Notes under the pieces: generated by a model
What the model was told of the DNA's origin: nothing
Database searches by the model: none
Seen by the model: the letters and a program-made list of their open reading frames with translations, nothing else
DNA from: JAMXLO01 sp963812505
GTDB lineage: Bacteria > Pseudomonadota > Alphaproteobacteria > Acetobacterales > Acetobacteraceae
Assembly: GCA_963812505.1 (NCBI GenBank)
Contig: CAWEVM010000029.1
Span: 1 to 64,000 of the forward strand
Direction of reading: 5' to 3'
Length of the DNA: 64,000 nucleotides
Part shown: piece by piece, positions 8,374 to 17,404 of the stretch
Position numbering within the stretch: position 1 is the first letter of the stretch
How the letters are laid out: each line of letters begins with the position of its first letter
Made by a program: the position numbers and the translations under genes

Positions 8374-10455
8374 ATGAACGTTGCGTTCGTCGCCTCGGGC
8401 CGGCCGATGAGTATCGGTGGCGCACGTGTGGCGCTTTGGAGGTCTCTCCGCGACAGTTCGTCCTCATCGGGCAATGGCACCGTAAGCGGGCCCCGGCCGA
8501 ACGCGATCAGCGATCTGTCCGGCTGGTGGGATGCGAGCGATACATCAGCGGCTCTTGGCCTCACCGGCACGCCGATTTCCGGTTGGAACAGCGCCGTCGC
8601 CAGCCTGTCGGATAAGTCTGGACATGGCACCGCGATGGCTCCGTATTCATTCGGTACCGCGGCCGGACTACCAGCGGCCACACCTCGACTGTCCGGTCTG
8701 CTTGGCGGACTGGGGCGCGTCGCTGGCGGATCCGGAACGCTGGCTCCGGCACTCGACGCGAACCTGGGCCTTCAGGTCGCCGATGTGCCATTCCAGTCGA
8801 GCACAGCCTGGACCCGTTACCTTGTGTGGTCCAGGCCGAACTGGCGGCAGAACTCCGGCCGCGACACCAATCCGATCGCACTGTTGACGTCCGGCGACAC
8901 GTGCGTTTTGCAGGCCGACAGCGCGTCCGGGTCGAACCGGCTACTGCTGTTCCCCGGTATTGCCCAGACCGTAATCACCACAACACTTACCCGGCGCCAC
9001 ACCCATTCGATCATCCTGCGCAACCGCCCCGGCATCGGCGTTGATGTTTGGCTGGACGGCACGTTCGTGGTGGGCGGTGTCGGCAACCCGATATCGTCCA
9101 GCACAGCGGCGCCGATGGTGCTGTTGCACGACACGACCGTGTTGGGCGGCGCGCAATGCTGGCTCCATGAAGCCGCGACGTGGGAACGCGCGCTCGCTGA
9201 TGCGGAAGTGACAACCTTGCTGCAATGCGCCGCGTGCTGGGTGCGCGGTCCGCGCCGAGGGGTGAGCCTGTTGGTCAACGGTCAGTCGAACGCCATCAAC
9301 TACGTAATCAATGACGGCGCCGCACAGCTTGTTGTTCAGGGTATTGCCTGGTATCTGGGTGCGCTGGCCTATAATGTTGTGGCGAATGCCAACTCGACCG
9401 GCTACACTATGATGGCCGGCCATGGTCTCTATCCCGCAGTGGATGGGATCTATATTGGCAGTTTCCTCAACAATCCAAATGATGGATCGAATCCTGCCAC
9501 CTGGCAGCTTGGTGCCGACGGCCTCGCGACGCAGTCAGCAATCAATGCACTCGCTGAGGAAGACCAACAGGACATCTGTGCACTGCTGTGGCCATGGAGT
9601 GAAACGGACAGCCTGCGTGACTACAGCGAGAAGGCTACGTTCCTGGCAGCCGCCGAACGTTTCCTGTCGCTCGAACGCGGCATGCTTGGACGCTCCGCGG
9701 ACAATCTTCCGCTGATCTGGTGGAATGCGATTCCATACGGCATCGCCGGTGGGATGCAGATGCATCGCGAGGTTGTGGCGGCAATAGCAGCCGATGCGAC
9801 ACAAAGCGTCGTCATCGGCAATCCGCAAACAAGCGATAGCAATCCCCGAGGATCCTCCTGGGACCCGACAACAGGTATCGCCACCGGCGGCGACTCAGCG
9901 CATCGCGACAGCACGGACAATCAGCGCTTCGCACAACTGGCCGTGCCGGTAGCGGCACGCGCCATCCTGGCGAGCAGCGGAGGAGACTCGCTGAATGCGA
10001 TACCAACCGGTTTGCCGGTCAATGGTGGTCCCAAGATCGTGTATGCATATCGACAAAGCAGCACCATAGTGGTTCTGACGATCCAGCACGACGCCGGCAA
10101 CGATCTGATCGTGCCATTGCAGGCAGTGACTGGAGTAGGTTTCTGCGTGATGGACGGTGGTTCAGTCGCAAGTCCGGGAACGGTCGTGCCGGCCACCGCC
10201 TGCGCGCGCATCGATGCCACACATCTGACGATCACGCTCGCGCAGCCGCTTCAGAATCTCAGCGCGTCCTGCAACCTCTACTATCCGTATGGCAATGTTA
10301 CGATTGGCCGCGGCAATGCAGTAACAGACAATTTCTCGACGATGGTCCCCCCGCCCGGATGGGACATCGCCGGCGATCTCGGTAGCAACTGGCGCTGGTC
10401 CTTCCCGCTGGCAGCGACGACAACTCCTGTCACGCTCAGTGACACCCCCGGTTGA
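8374..10455 (+). CDS. phage tail fibre-like protein with LamG and SGNH-esterase-like domains
   Basis: A 693-aa prophage protein that starts two bases after the terminase fusion ends. Residues about 45-285 have a concanavalin/LamG-like pattern (DLSGWWDASDTSA, GIGVDVWLDGTFVVGG, WERALADAEVTTL). Around residue 303 comes LLVNGQSNA; GQSN is block I of sialate O-acetylesterase/SGNH carbohydrate esterases. Near residue 506 GGDSAHRDSTDNQRFA supplies a candidate catalytic His and Asp. The C-terminus is beta-rich and Gly/Thr-rich. It probably binds and trims surface glycans for host recognition. The frame is intact, so this part of the prophage has been retained. The protein is coupled to the endolysin gene that follows. 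Confidence 0.65.
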   Translation: MNVAFVASGRPMSIGGARVALWRSLRDSSSSSGNGTVSGPRPNAISDLSGWWDASDTSAALGLTGTPISGWNSAVASLSDKSGHGTAMAPYSFGTAAGLPAATPRLSGLLGGLGRVAGGSGTLAPALDANLGLQVADVPFQSSTAWTRYLVWSRPNWRQNSGRDTNPIALLTSGDTCVLQADSASGSNRLLLFPGIAQTVITTTLTRRHTHSIILRNRPGIGVDVWLDGTFVVGGVGNPISSSTAAPMVLLHDTTVLGGAQCWLHEAATWERALADAEVTTLLQCAACWVRGPRRGVSLLVNGQSNAINYVINDGAAQLVVQGIAWYLGALAYNVVANANSTGYTMMAGHGLYPAVDGIYIGSFLNNPNDGSNPATWQLGADGLATQSAINALAEEDQQDICALLWPWSETDSLRDYSEKATFLAAAERFLSLERGMLGRSADNLPLIWWNAIPYGIAGGMQMHREVVAAIAADATQSVVIGNPQTSDSNPRGSSWDPTTGIATGGDSAHRDSTDNQRFAQLAVPVAARAILASSGGDSLNAIPTGLPVNGGPKIVYAYRQSSTIVVLTIQHDAGNDLIVPLQAVTGVGFCVMDGGSVASPGTVVPATACARIDATHLTITLAQPLQNLSASCNLYYPYGNVTIGRGNAVTDNFSTMVPPPGWDIAGDLGSNWRWSFPLAATTTPVTLSDTPG

Positions 10456-10460
10456 ACGTC

Positions 10461-11006
10461 ATGAGCAACTTTGATCGAATGTTCGACATTGTGGCCGGCC
10501 ACGAGGGAGACTTCACTGCCGACCCCGCCGACCCAGGCAACTGGACAGGTGGAGCGGTCGGCGCCGGAACCTGTCGAGGAACCAGGTTCGGTATCAGCGC
10601 CGCGGCGTATCCCGACCTGGATATTGCCGCTCTCTCTCTCGATGCTGCCAAGGCTCTTTACCAACGCGACTATTGGCAACGGATCGCAGGGGATCTCTTG
10701 CCAGCCCCGCTCGCTCTGCTGGTGTTCGACGCTGCAGTCAACAATGGCACCAGTCGAGCGGCACACTGGCTGCAACTGGTCGCTCAAGTGCCGCAGGATG
10801 GCGTGATCGGTGAGCAGACCGTGCACGCGATCGATCGGACTGTCGCAAGACAAGGTGGGATCGTCGACCTCTGTTCCGAGTTCCTAGCGTTGCGGCTCGT
10901 CTTCATGACGTCGCTGCCGACCTGGAAGACCTTCGGCATCGGCTGGGCTCGGCGCCTTTGCAGGCTGCCATACGAGGCGGCGGGCGCGGGCTATCTTGAC
11001 CGATAA
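10461..11006 (+). CDS. GH108-family endolysin (N-acetylmuramidase)
   Basis: About 181 aa. The N-terminus FDRMFDIVAGHEGDF carries the catalytic Glu of GH108 (HEG), followed by DPADPGNWTGG, RFGISAAAYPDLD, KALYQRDYW and FDAAVNNGT, all in the family order. These enzymes hydrolyse peptidoglycan at phage lysis. The ATG at 10461 lies just past the stop of the fibre gene; an alternative TTG at 10452 overlaps that stop. No holin or signal-anchor is seen next to it. Confidence 0.8.
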   Translation: MSNFDRMFDIVAGHEGDFTADPADPGNWTGGAVGAGTCRGTRFGISAAAYPDLDIAALSLDAAKALYQRDYWQRIAGDLLPAPLALLVFDAAVNNGTSRAAHWLQLVAQVPQDGVIGEQTVHAIDRTVARQGGIVDLCSEFLALRLVFMTSLPTWKTFGIGWARRLCRLPYEAAGAGYLDR

Positions 11007-11035
11007 ATCCGGCCGGCCCCAGTCGGGAAGCGGGC

Positions 11036-14000
11036 TCAGTGGAAGTCGCGGGATCGGGGAAAAATCCGCTCTTGACGTGGATGCCCGGGACTTCGCATCG
11101 GTAGCGTCCCAGCAGTCTCTGGTGCCTCGGCGATCCGGGTCATCATGGCGCTGCGGTCGTCCAACCGTTCGGCAATGACATGGATGATGCCCTCCGGGCT
11201 GCGTTGAAGACGACCGGTCACCTGCAGCAGGCTGCTGCCCATCACGGCGCGGCGGAACCGATCCAACATGCTGGACCAGACCACGATGTTCGCGATGCCG
11301 GTCTCATCCTCGATGGTGCAGAACACGACATTGCCATTGCCCGGCCGCTGACGCACCAGCACCACGCCGGCGACGGAGAGCCGGGTACCATCGGCCAGCA
11401 CCGCGGCCTGAGCACAGCTCAGCACACCTTCGCCGCTGAACAACGTGCGCAGGAAACGCATCGGGTGTGACTTCAGCGACAGACCGACGGTCTGATAGTC
11501 GGTGATGACGTGCTCGCCCGTCATCATGACGGGCAGCGGCACATGATGAATCGCAATCGGCTGGTGGGCAAACAGAGGCAGCTCCGCCAAGTCCGACAGG
11601 CCACGCACCTGCCACAGTGCGGCGCGTCGATCGAGTTTTTGACTCCGCAGCGCGTCTGCTTCCGCCAGCAGCACCAGAGCGGCACGGGGAAGTCCAACGC
11701 GCACCAGTGCAGAAAATCCCATAGAAGAATTCTCCCCCTCCCCTCGCGGGAGGGGGCTGGGGGGAGGGGGCTGTGCCCATTTCCTCTTCTCGCGCGCCTC
11801 CACAAGCCGTTCCGCCCATTCCTGCGAAAAGCCAGTGATCAGGCGGAAACCAAGACGCAGCGCCCCCTCTTCCAGCGTACAGTCCCATGCGCTGGCAGCC
11901 ACATCGATTGGCCTTACCTCCACGCCGTGCTCGCGAGCATCACGCACGATCTGCGCCGGCGCATAGAACCCCATCGGCTGCGAATTCAGCAGCGCGCAGG
12001 CAAACGCCGCCGGATGGTGGCACTTCAGCCAAGCCGAAACATAAACCAGCAGAGCGAAGCTGGCAGCATGGCTTTCCGGGAAACCGTAAGTGCCGAAGCC
12101 TTCGATCTGGTGGAAGCAGCGCTCAGAAAAATCCTGCGCATAGCCGCGCGCCGTCATCCCGGTGACCATCTTCTCAAAGAAGCGATGGATGGTCCCTGCA
12201 TTGCGGAACGTCGCCATCGAGCGGCGAAGCTGATTGGCCTCCTCCGGAGTGAACTTCGCCGCGTCGATGGCAATGCGCATCGCCTGTTCCTGGAACAGCG
12301 GCACGCCCAACGTCCTGCCCAGCACCTGATCCAGTTCATCGGCCGGACCGTGTTCAGGCGAAGGCGACGGCAGATCCGGCTGTTCCAATCCCTGCCGCCG
12401 ACGCAGATACGGATGCACCATATCGCCCTGGATTGGCCCAGGACGAACAATCGCCACCTCGATCACCAGATCATAGAATTTGCGCGGTCGCAGCCGCGGC
12501 AGCATGTTGATCTGCGCGCGTGATTCCACCTGGAACACGCCAATCGAATCCCCTCGGCACAGCATGTCATAGACTGCGCTGTCTTCCGTCGGTACCTCGG
12601 CCAGGTTCTTGATTCCCAGCAGCTCGAACGCCTTCCTGATGCAGGTCAGCATCCCAAGCGCCAGGACATCAACCTTCATGATCCCCAGCCGGTCGATGTC
12701 GTCCTTGTCCCATTCGATGAAGGTGCGCTGATCCATCGCGGCGCGGCCGATCGGCACGGTCTCGTCCAACCTGCCACGCGTAAGCACAAACCCACCGACA
12801 TGCTGCGACAGATGACGCGGCAGTCCCACCAATTGTCGCGCCAGTTCGATCGAGCGGCGAACCACAAAGCTCTGCGGATCGAGGCCGATCTCGGTCAGAC
12901 AATCATCCGACCACAATCCTTCCCCCGCATGCCATGACTGCGATGACAGCGCGGCCGTGGCGTCCTCCGACAGCCCCATCACCTTGCCCACCTCGCGGAT
13001 CGCCCGCTTCGGTCGGTAGTGAATTACCGTCGCTGCAATGCCGGCGCGCTCGCGGCCATAGCGCTCATAGATGTACTGGATGACCTCCTCGCGCCGCTCG
13101 TGTTCGAAATCCACGTCGATGTCCGGTGGCTCACGGCGCTCCGTGGAAATGAAGCGCTCGAACAGCAGGTTGATCTGCGCCGGATCGACCGCGGTGATGT
13201 GCAGGCAATAGCACACCGCGGAATTGGCAGCCGAACCGCGGCCCTGGCAAAGAATGCCGCGGCTGACAGCGTAGCGCACGATATCATGCACCGTCAGGAA
13301 ATACCGCGCGTAGTTGAGCTGCGCGATGATGCGCAATTCTTTTTCGATGGCATCGCGCACGTGCGGCGGAATACCATCGGGATAGCGCACCGCAGCGCCT
13401 TGCCAGGTCAGGTTGGCAAGATGCTCGTCAGGTGTCAGGCCGCGCGGAATTGGTTCGTCGGGGTATTCATAGGCGAGTTCCCCGAGCGAGAAGCCGCAGT
13501 GCTCAACGATGTCTTCCGTGCGCCGCACCGCCTCGGGGTATTCGCGAAACAGACGCTCCATCTCCCGCGGCGATTTAAGATGCCTCTCCGCGTTGGGTTG
13601 CAGCGCGAGACCCGCCTGATCGATGCGGCATCCGAGCCGGATGGAGGTCATCACATCCTGCAACGGACGCCGGTCAGGCAGGTGATAGAGAACGTCGTTG
13701 GTCGCCACCATGGGCAACGGCAATTCATCCATTGCGCGCAGACGGCTGGCATCATCGCCGCGATAGCGTCGGCTGGCGGTGAGATATGAACTGCCGGGAA
13801 AATCCGCTTTAAGGCGCTGAAGATTTTCCCGGAATGCGCCATCCAGCCGCTCCGGTGCGACAGCGAGCAGAATTTGTCCTTCGCCATGCTCCAGCAGATC
13901 GGCGTAATGCAGGAAGCAGCGATTGGTAGCCTTCGCGACATGGCCGGTATCGCCATGCGGCACACGCCCCTTGCCGACGGTGAGCAGCCGAGTCAGCCGT

Positions 14001-14287
14001 CCCCACGCGGCGCGGTCCCGCGGATAGCACAGCAGATCCGGCGTGCCGTCGCGGAATGTCAGCCGCGCGCCCACCACCAGGCGGATGCCGACATCCTTCG
14101 CCGCATCCCACATCCGCACCACCCCAGCGACGCTGTTGAGATCGGTGATGCCGATGGCGGAAATCCCCAACACCGACGCGGTGGCCGCCAGTTCCTCCGG
14201 CGACGAAGCCCCGCGCAGGAAGGAGAACGCGCTCGCCACCTGAAGCTCGGCATAAATTCTCCCTCTCCCCTCACCCAAACAGCCCAT
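11036..14287 (-). CDS. dnaE2: error-prone DNA polymerase DnaE2 (ImuC)
   Basis: A C-family polymerase of about 1083 aa. It opens with the PHP domain (YAELQVASAFSFLRGAS, GISAIGITDLNSVAGV), then the alpha-type palm (GRGSAANSAVCYCL with PDIDVDFEHERREEV) and the finger region (PIQGDMVHPYLRRR), and ends with an OB fold (GNVVFCTIEDETGIANIVVW). DnaE2 performs mutagenic translesion synthesis with ImuA and ImuB after DNA damage. The ATG at 14287 overlaps the end of imuB; the longer frame to 14356 lies within imuB. Between the tudor-like and OB parts the protein carries QPPPPSPLPRGEGENSS, encoded by a palindromic repeat (see 11729-11773), yet the frame stays open. Confidence 0.93.
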   Translation of the reverse strand: MGCLGEGRGRIYAELQVASAFSFLRGASSPEELAATASVLGISAIGITDLNSVAGVVRMWDAAKDVGIRLVVGARLTFRDGTPDLLCYPRDRAAWGRLTRLLTVGKGRVPHGDTGHVAKATNRCFLHYADLLEHGEGQILLAVAPERLDGAFRENLQRLKADFPGSSYLTASRRYRGDDASRLRAMDELPLPMVATNDVLYHLPDRRPLQDVMTSIRLGCRIDQAGLALQPNAERHLKSPREMERLFREYPEAVRRTEDIVEHCGFSLGELAYEYPDEPIPRGLTPDEHLANLTWQGAAVRYPDGIPPHVRDAIEKELRIIAQLNYARYFLTVHDIVRYAVSRGILCQGRGSAANSAVCYCLHITAVDPAQINLLFERFISTERREPPDIDVDFEHERREEVIQYIYERYGRERAGIAATVIHYRPKRAIREVGKVMGLSEDATAALSSQSWHAGEGLWSDDCLTEIGLDPQSFVVRRSIELARQLVGLPRHLSQHVGGFVLTRGRLDETVPIGRAAMDQRTFIEWDKDDIDRLGIMKVDVLALGMLTCIRKAFELLGIKNLAEVPTEDSAVYDMLCRGDSIGVFQVESRAQINMLPRLRPRKFYDLVIEVAIVRPGPIQGDMVHPYLRRRQGLEQPDLPSPSPEHGPADELDQVLGRTLGVPLFQEQAMRIAIDAAKFTPEEANQLRRSMATFRNAGTIHRFFEKMVTGMTARGYAQDFSERCFHQIEGFGTYGFPESHAASFALLVYVSAWLKCHHPAAFACALLNSQPMGFYAPAQIVRDAREHGVEVRPIDVAASAWDCTLEEGALRLGFRLITGFSQEWAERLVEAREKRKWAQPPPPSPLPRGEGENSSMGFSALVRVGLPRAALVLLAEADALRSQKLDRRAALWQVRGLSDLAELPLFAHQPIAIHHVPLPVMMTGEHVITDYQTVGLSLKSHPMRFLRTLFSGEGVLSCAQAAVLADGTRLSVAGVVLVRQRPGNGNVVFCTIEDETGIANIVVWSSMLDRFRRAVMGSSLLQVTGRLQRSPEGIIHVIAERLDDRSAMMTRIAEAPETAGTLPMRSPGHPRQERIFPRSRDFH
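11729..11773. repeat. GC-rich palindromic repeat inserted in frame in dnaE2
   Basis: CTCCCCCTCCCCTCGCGGG with AGGGGGCTGGGGGGAGGGGG forms a stem-loop of the REP/CRISPR-unrelated intergenic type. It is read in frame as a proline-rich linker. A related shorter piece, AATTCTCCCTCTCCCCTC, lies at 14256-14273 across the imuB/dnaE2 junction and may have supplied the GEGRGRI residues at the dnaE2 N-terminus. Confidence 0.6.
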
Positions 14288-15800
14288 GCAGGTACCACCG
14301 CGGCATTCGCTCCTCGGCATGCAGACCGGCGCGGAAGATCCAGAATCTCGCACCATCGGAATCCTCCACCCGATAGTAGTCGCGGATCAGGTCGGTCTCT
14401 GGCCGCCTGCCGGTTGGCTTGCCACGCCACCATTCGGCGGCAATCCGTTCGGGACCCGCTGCGGCGCGCACGCGATGTGCCACACCACGCCAATTGAACC
14501 GGATGGGCGGATCGTCCGGCACCGGAGCGATCACCGCGATCTCTTCCGGCCGATGCAGCAGCCGGATCGGCCGAGGCGCGGCGGGATCGTTCACCCAGGA
14601 CGGTTGCCTGAGCGGTAGAGGCGGCACGCGCTGCACCGCACGCTCCGGCACATGGCTCGCAAATGGCGCAATACGGGAAACGCGATCCGAACCTAGACGG
14701 TTGGTCAGTGTGTCCACCACGCCGGCGAGACGATCGGCCGCATCCTGCGCAGCGACTTCAGCCAACTGAGCCTGTGGCATCGACAGCGGCGCCACGGTCT
14801 CGGCCTCCAGTGCGACCACCTCGATGCCGAAGCCAGGATCGACGGTGTCCAGCTTCTCGCGCAGCAGTTTGGTCAGATACGCCGGATCGCGCACCGGCAG
14901 TGCGGTGCTCACCGCGATCTGCGGCACGACGTCATCGACCCGGAAGAACCGCGCGACAAAGCGCCGGGCGCCTTTGTTCTGCTCCGCCAGGCGCCGGCAC
15001 AACCCTTCGGCAAGCTGCGAAAGCGAGCGCGCCAGGTCCTCCGGCGTGCCGATCGGTTCGGCGAAGGCCATGCGTTCATGCCACTCGATCGGCGACCGCG
15101 GCCAATCGATCGCCTCCTCGACCGTCCCGAGCGCCTGATCCAGCCTCAGCACCGGCATGGCGCCGAACCGAGCAGTGATCTGTGCCCGCGGAATGCGCAG
15201 CAGATCCCGTACCGCCCGCAGGCCAAGCCGGCGCAGCCCTGTCACCGTGCCCGCATCGAGCCGCAGGCTGGCGATCGGCAGCTCGATCAGTGCCGCCTTT
15301 TCTTCCCCCGGCGGCAGAACAATCCGATCCGCCCCGGCATGCGCCAGCGCCCAGGCCGCCCCGGTGGTGCCGGCAACCGCCAAGCGGCAGGGAACGGCAT
15401 TCCGCCCCAACCGGGTAGCGAGGTCCTGCACCAACTCCGCTTCCGTCGCGAACACCGCAGTGCAACCGGTGATGTCCAGCCACAATCCATCCGGGGGATC
15501 GGACCCCGCCATCGGCGTATAACGCTCGCACCAGGCGGCGAGCCTGGCCAGCGCCGCCTCATCCGCCACCGGGTCGGCATCGAGGGGAACCAGTGTCGGG
15601 CAGACGGCGCGCGCATCGGTCAGCGTCTGCCCTGGACGCAGCCCCTGCGCCTCGCCATGCTCGCCCACCGCCACCAGATGACGCACGCTGCGGACGGCCT
15701 CGACGGTGACCAGCGGCCTATCCGGCGATACGGAAACGCTGCGATTCAGACGCGTGATCGACCAGTGCGGCAACCACACGGAGAGGATGCGTCGCATCAT
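14271..15800 (-). CDS. imuB: ImuB, Y-family polymerase-like mutagenesis scaffold
   Basis: About 509 aa. The start MMRRILSVWLPHWSITRLNR, the DinB-like palm (GLWLDITGCTAVFA, LAVAGTTGAAWALAHAG) and helix-hairpin-helix (LRRLGLRAVRDLLRIPRAQI) are those of ImuB. ImuB resembles a Y-family polymerase but lacks catalytic acids in the family; it recruits DnaE2 to the sliding clamp. The first frame codon is at 15845, but homologues begin at the MRR near 15800. It overlaps imuA by about 80 bases and dnaE2 by 17, which shows a single transcription unit. Confidence 0.92.
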   Translation of the reverse strand: MMRRILSVWLPHWSITRLNRSVSVSPDRPLVTVEAVRSVRHLVAVGEHGEAQGLRPGQTLTDARAVCPTLVPLDADPVADEAALARLAAWCERYTPMAGSDPPDGLWLDITGCTAVFATEAELVQDLATRLGRNAVPCRLAVAGTTGAAWALAHAGADRIVLPPGEEKAALIELPIASLRLDAGTVTGLRRLGLRAVRDLLRIPRAQITARFGAMPVLRLDQALGTVEEAIDWPRSPIEWHERMAFAEPIGTPEDLARSLSQLAEGLCRRLAEQNKGARRFVARFFRVDDVVPQIAVSTALPVRDPAYLTKLLREKLDTVDPGFGIEVVALEAETVAPLSMPQAQLAEVAAQDAADRLAGVVDTLTNRLGSDRVSRIAPFASHVPERAVQRVPPLPLRQPSWVNDPAAPRPIRLLHRPEEIAVIAPVPDDPPIRFNWRGVAHRVRAAAGPERIAAEWWRGKPTGRRPETDLIRDYYRVEDSDGARFWIFRAGLHAEERMPRWYLHGLFG

Positions 15801-16542
15801 CCGAAGCCTCCATGATCCATTCCCCCGGCCGGCCGCCACGGGCATGCGTCAGCGCCACGTGCCAGCGCGGCAGTCCCGGTTCCTTGCCGTCCTTCACGCT
15901 GGGCACCGGCGTGAGATGCCAGCGGGTGACGGCGACGCTGGCCTCCCGGTCTGCGGTCCTGTGACCATGCGGCCAGCGGCGCAGTACAAAAGCGGTGGAG
16001 CGGTGGCGCAGGCAGGCAAGCTGCAAGCGGCGCGAGGCGGTGCGGTCGAACTGTGCCACCTCGCCAACCACCGCAGCCGCGACACCCTCCCGCAGCGTCA
16101 CCTCCATGGCGGCGAGCGTCTCGACATCCTTTGCAGGCTGCACAAGCACCAGCCGGTTGGGATCGAAGCCATAGGGCAACAGACCAGGCGGATGCAGGTC
16201 GCCCTCAGAGCCGATCCAGAACACCGGACGAGCGGGAACGATGCGGGCCAGCAGAGCGGCGATAAACCCCGTGGGCAGCGCGGCGGTCTCCCCGTCCAGC
16301 CCGGCCGCACTGATCTCGTGCAACTGGCCCAGCGGCAGGCCACCGCCCAGGCAGCCATCCACCCGAGGATCGCCGAATGGCAGGAGGACGCCAGGCGTCT
16401 TTCCCGGCCCCAGCAAGCCAGCCAGATGAGCCGGCAAGGCTTTCGGCCGGCTGAACCTGCCCATCCGGACGGTGCCCTCGGCCTTGGCGACAGCCGGAGA
16501 TTCGTCAGCAGGCCGTTCCGTGATGCAGGATGTCGTGGGCAT
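15718..16542 (-). CDS. imuA: ImuA, RecA-like mutagenesis accessory protein
   Basis: A 274-aa RecA-fold protein: GDPRVDGCLGGGLPLGQLHE near residue 58 is the family start of the ATPase core, followed by FWIGSEGDLHPPGLLPYGFD and VVGEVAQFDRTASRRLQLA. The Walker A loop is degenerate (AAGLDGETAALPTG), as is common in ImuA. ImuA binds ImuB and is required for SOS mutagenesis. A perfect alphaproteobacterial LexA box lies seven bases upstream of the ATG (16549-16563). A later Met at residue 27 is an alternative start if the upstream region is promoter only. Confidence 0.9.
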   Translation of the reverse strand: MPTTSCITERPADESPAVAKAEGTVRMGRFSRPKALPAHLAGLLGPGKTPGVLLPFGDPRVDGCLGGGLPLGQLHEISAAGLDGETAALPTGFIAALLARIVPARPVFWIGSEGDLHPPGLLPYGFDPNRLVLVQPAKDVETLAAMEVTLREGVAAAVVGEVAQFDRTASRRLQLACLRHRSTAFVLRRWPHGHRTADREASVAVTRWHLTPVPSVKDGKEPGLPRWHVALTHARGGRPGEWIMEASDDATHPLRVVAALVDHASESQRFRIAG

Positions 16543-17365
16543 GGCTGTGTTCCGTATTTGTTCCCAGCCAGCGTTCAGAGTCTAACGACTCGAATCGAGA
16601 ACTCCGATTCGTCAGTCCTGCACGGATCAGGAACTCGCGCGCCGGTGGCACCAGCCCCTCCCCAACTGTGGCCAGAAATGCCGAAAGCCGCCCCTCCGGC
16701 ACCACCAGCATCTGCTCGTATTCGCCATTGCCGTGCATCCGATGCGCCGCCAGCAACGCCTTGGCGCTCAGCTTCGTGACCAGTGCCATCCCGAGATCAG
16801 AGACGTGACTGCCCGGATGCTCCACGACGCAGAGCGGCCGCGGCTCCCCCACCACCGCATCGGGAGAAAGCCCCAGCTCCTCCCGCAATTCCCTCAGCAA
16901 CTGGCGGCGAAGATCGGCAGTGCCATCCGCGGCCATGGCAGCTGCATCCACGCTGCCGGCCGGCGGCAATTGCCACATGCCGGCCTGGTAGATCGCCGCC
17001 CGGTGTCGCCGCCCCACCACCACACCACCCGCACAGTGCAGCACCCCGCACACCGCGAATGACCGCACGCCCAGCTCGGCGAACAGCTCGGGCAGCTCCA
17101 TCTGCGCGACGACGCGGCGGTATTCGGTCAGATGGCCGGAGATCAGGCGCGGGGTGATGGTATCAGCGCTGAATACAAGGCCATTGAACATGCGCCCTGC
17201 CCCGCCGGCAGCCACCCGCTGCATCGCCATCTGCCACAGACGTTCAACTTCCCGATCCACCACGGGAGGCAGCTCCGGCATGGCGCGCTCGACCCGCACC
17301 ACGACGTCCGGCGCCACCTCATGCACGACAAATCCGTCCACCGCCTTCCCTTCCCGCGCCAGCAT
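16505..17365 (-). CDS. NUDIX hydrolase
   Basis: A 286-aa protein with the NUDIX core RELREELGL at residues 158-166. The canonical upstream Gly and first Glu of the box (GX5E) are not in their usual places: the expected Glu is Ala150. The AGMWQLPPAGSVD segment before the box and the LVVPEGRLSAFL region after it fit the family. NUDIX enzymes cleave nucleoside diphosphates linked to other moieties; the substrate here is unknown. The gene ends 38 bases inside imuA, so the imuA SOS box is embedded in its last codons. The close join hints at coexpression with the mutasome from an upstream promoter. Confidence 0.8.
   Translation of the reverse strand: MLAREGKAVDGFVVHEVAPDVVVRVERAMPELPPVVDREVERLWQMAMQRVAAGGAGRMFNGLVFSADTITPRLISGHLTEYRRVVAQMELPELFAELGVRSFAVCGVLHCAGGVVVGRRHRAAIYQAGMWQLPPAGSVDAAAMAADGTADLRRQLLRELREELGLSPDAVVGEPRPLCVVEHPGSHVSDLGMALVTKLSAKALLAAHRMHGNGEYEQMLVVPEGRLSAFLATVGEGLVPPAREFLIRAGLTNRSSRFESLDSERWLGTNTEHSHAHDILHHGTAC
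16549..16563 (-). promoter_or_regulatory. LexA (SOS) box for imuA-imuB-dnaE2
   Basis: GTTC-CGTATTT-GTTC is an exact match to the alphaproteobacterial LexA site GTTC-N7-GTTC. It lies seven bases upstream of the imuA ATG and within the final codons of the NUDIX gene. LexA binding there would block transcription of the mutasome until DNA damage. Confidence 0.85.
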
Positions 17366-17404
17366 CCCGATAGTAAGTCCGGATCAGCCGAAGGAAGCAG
17401 CGCG

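Noticed and set aside
11729..11773. Start of a CRISPR array
   Set aside because: It is a single palindrome without spaced direct repeats, and no cas gene is present.
13019..13789. 256-aa frame antisense to dnaE2
   Set aside because: The opposite strand is conserved polymerase sequence; no start signal or family is seen.
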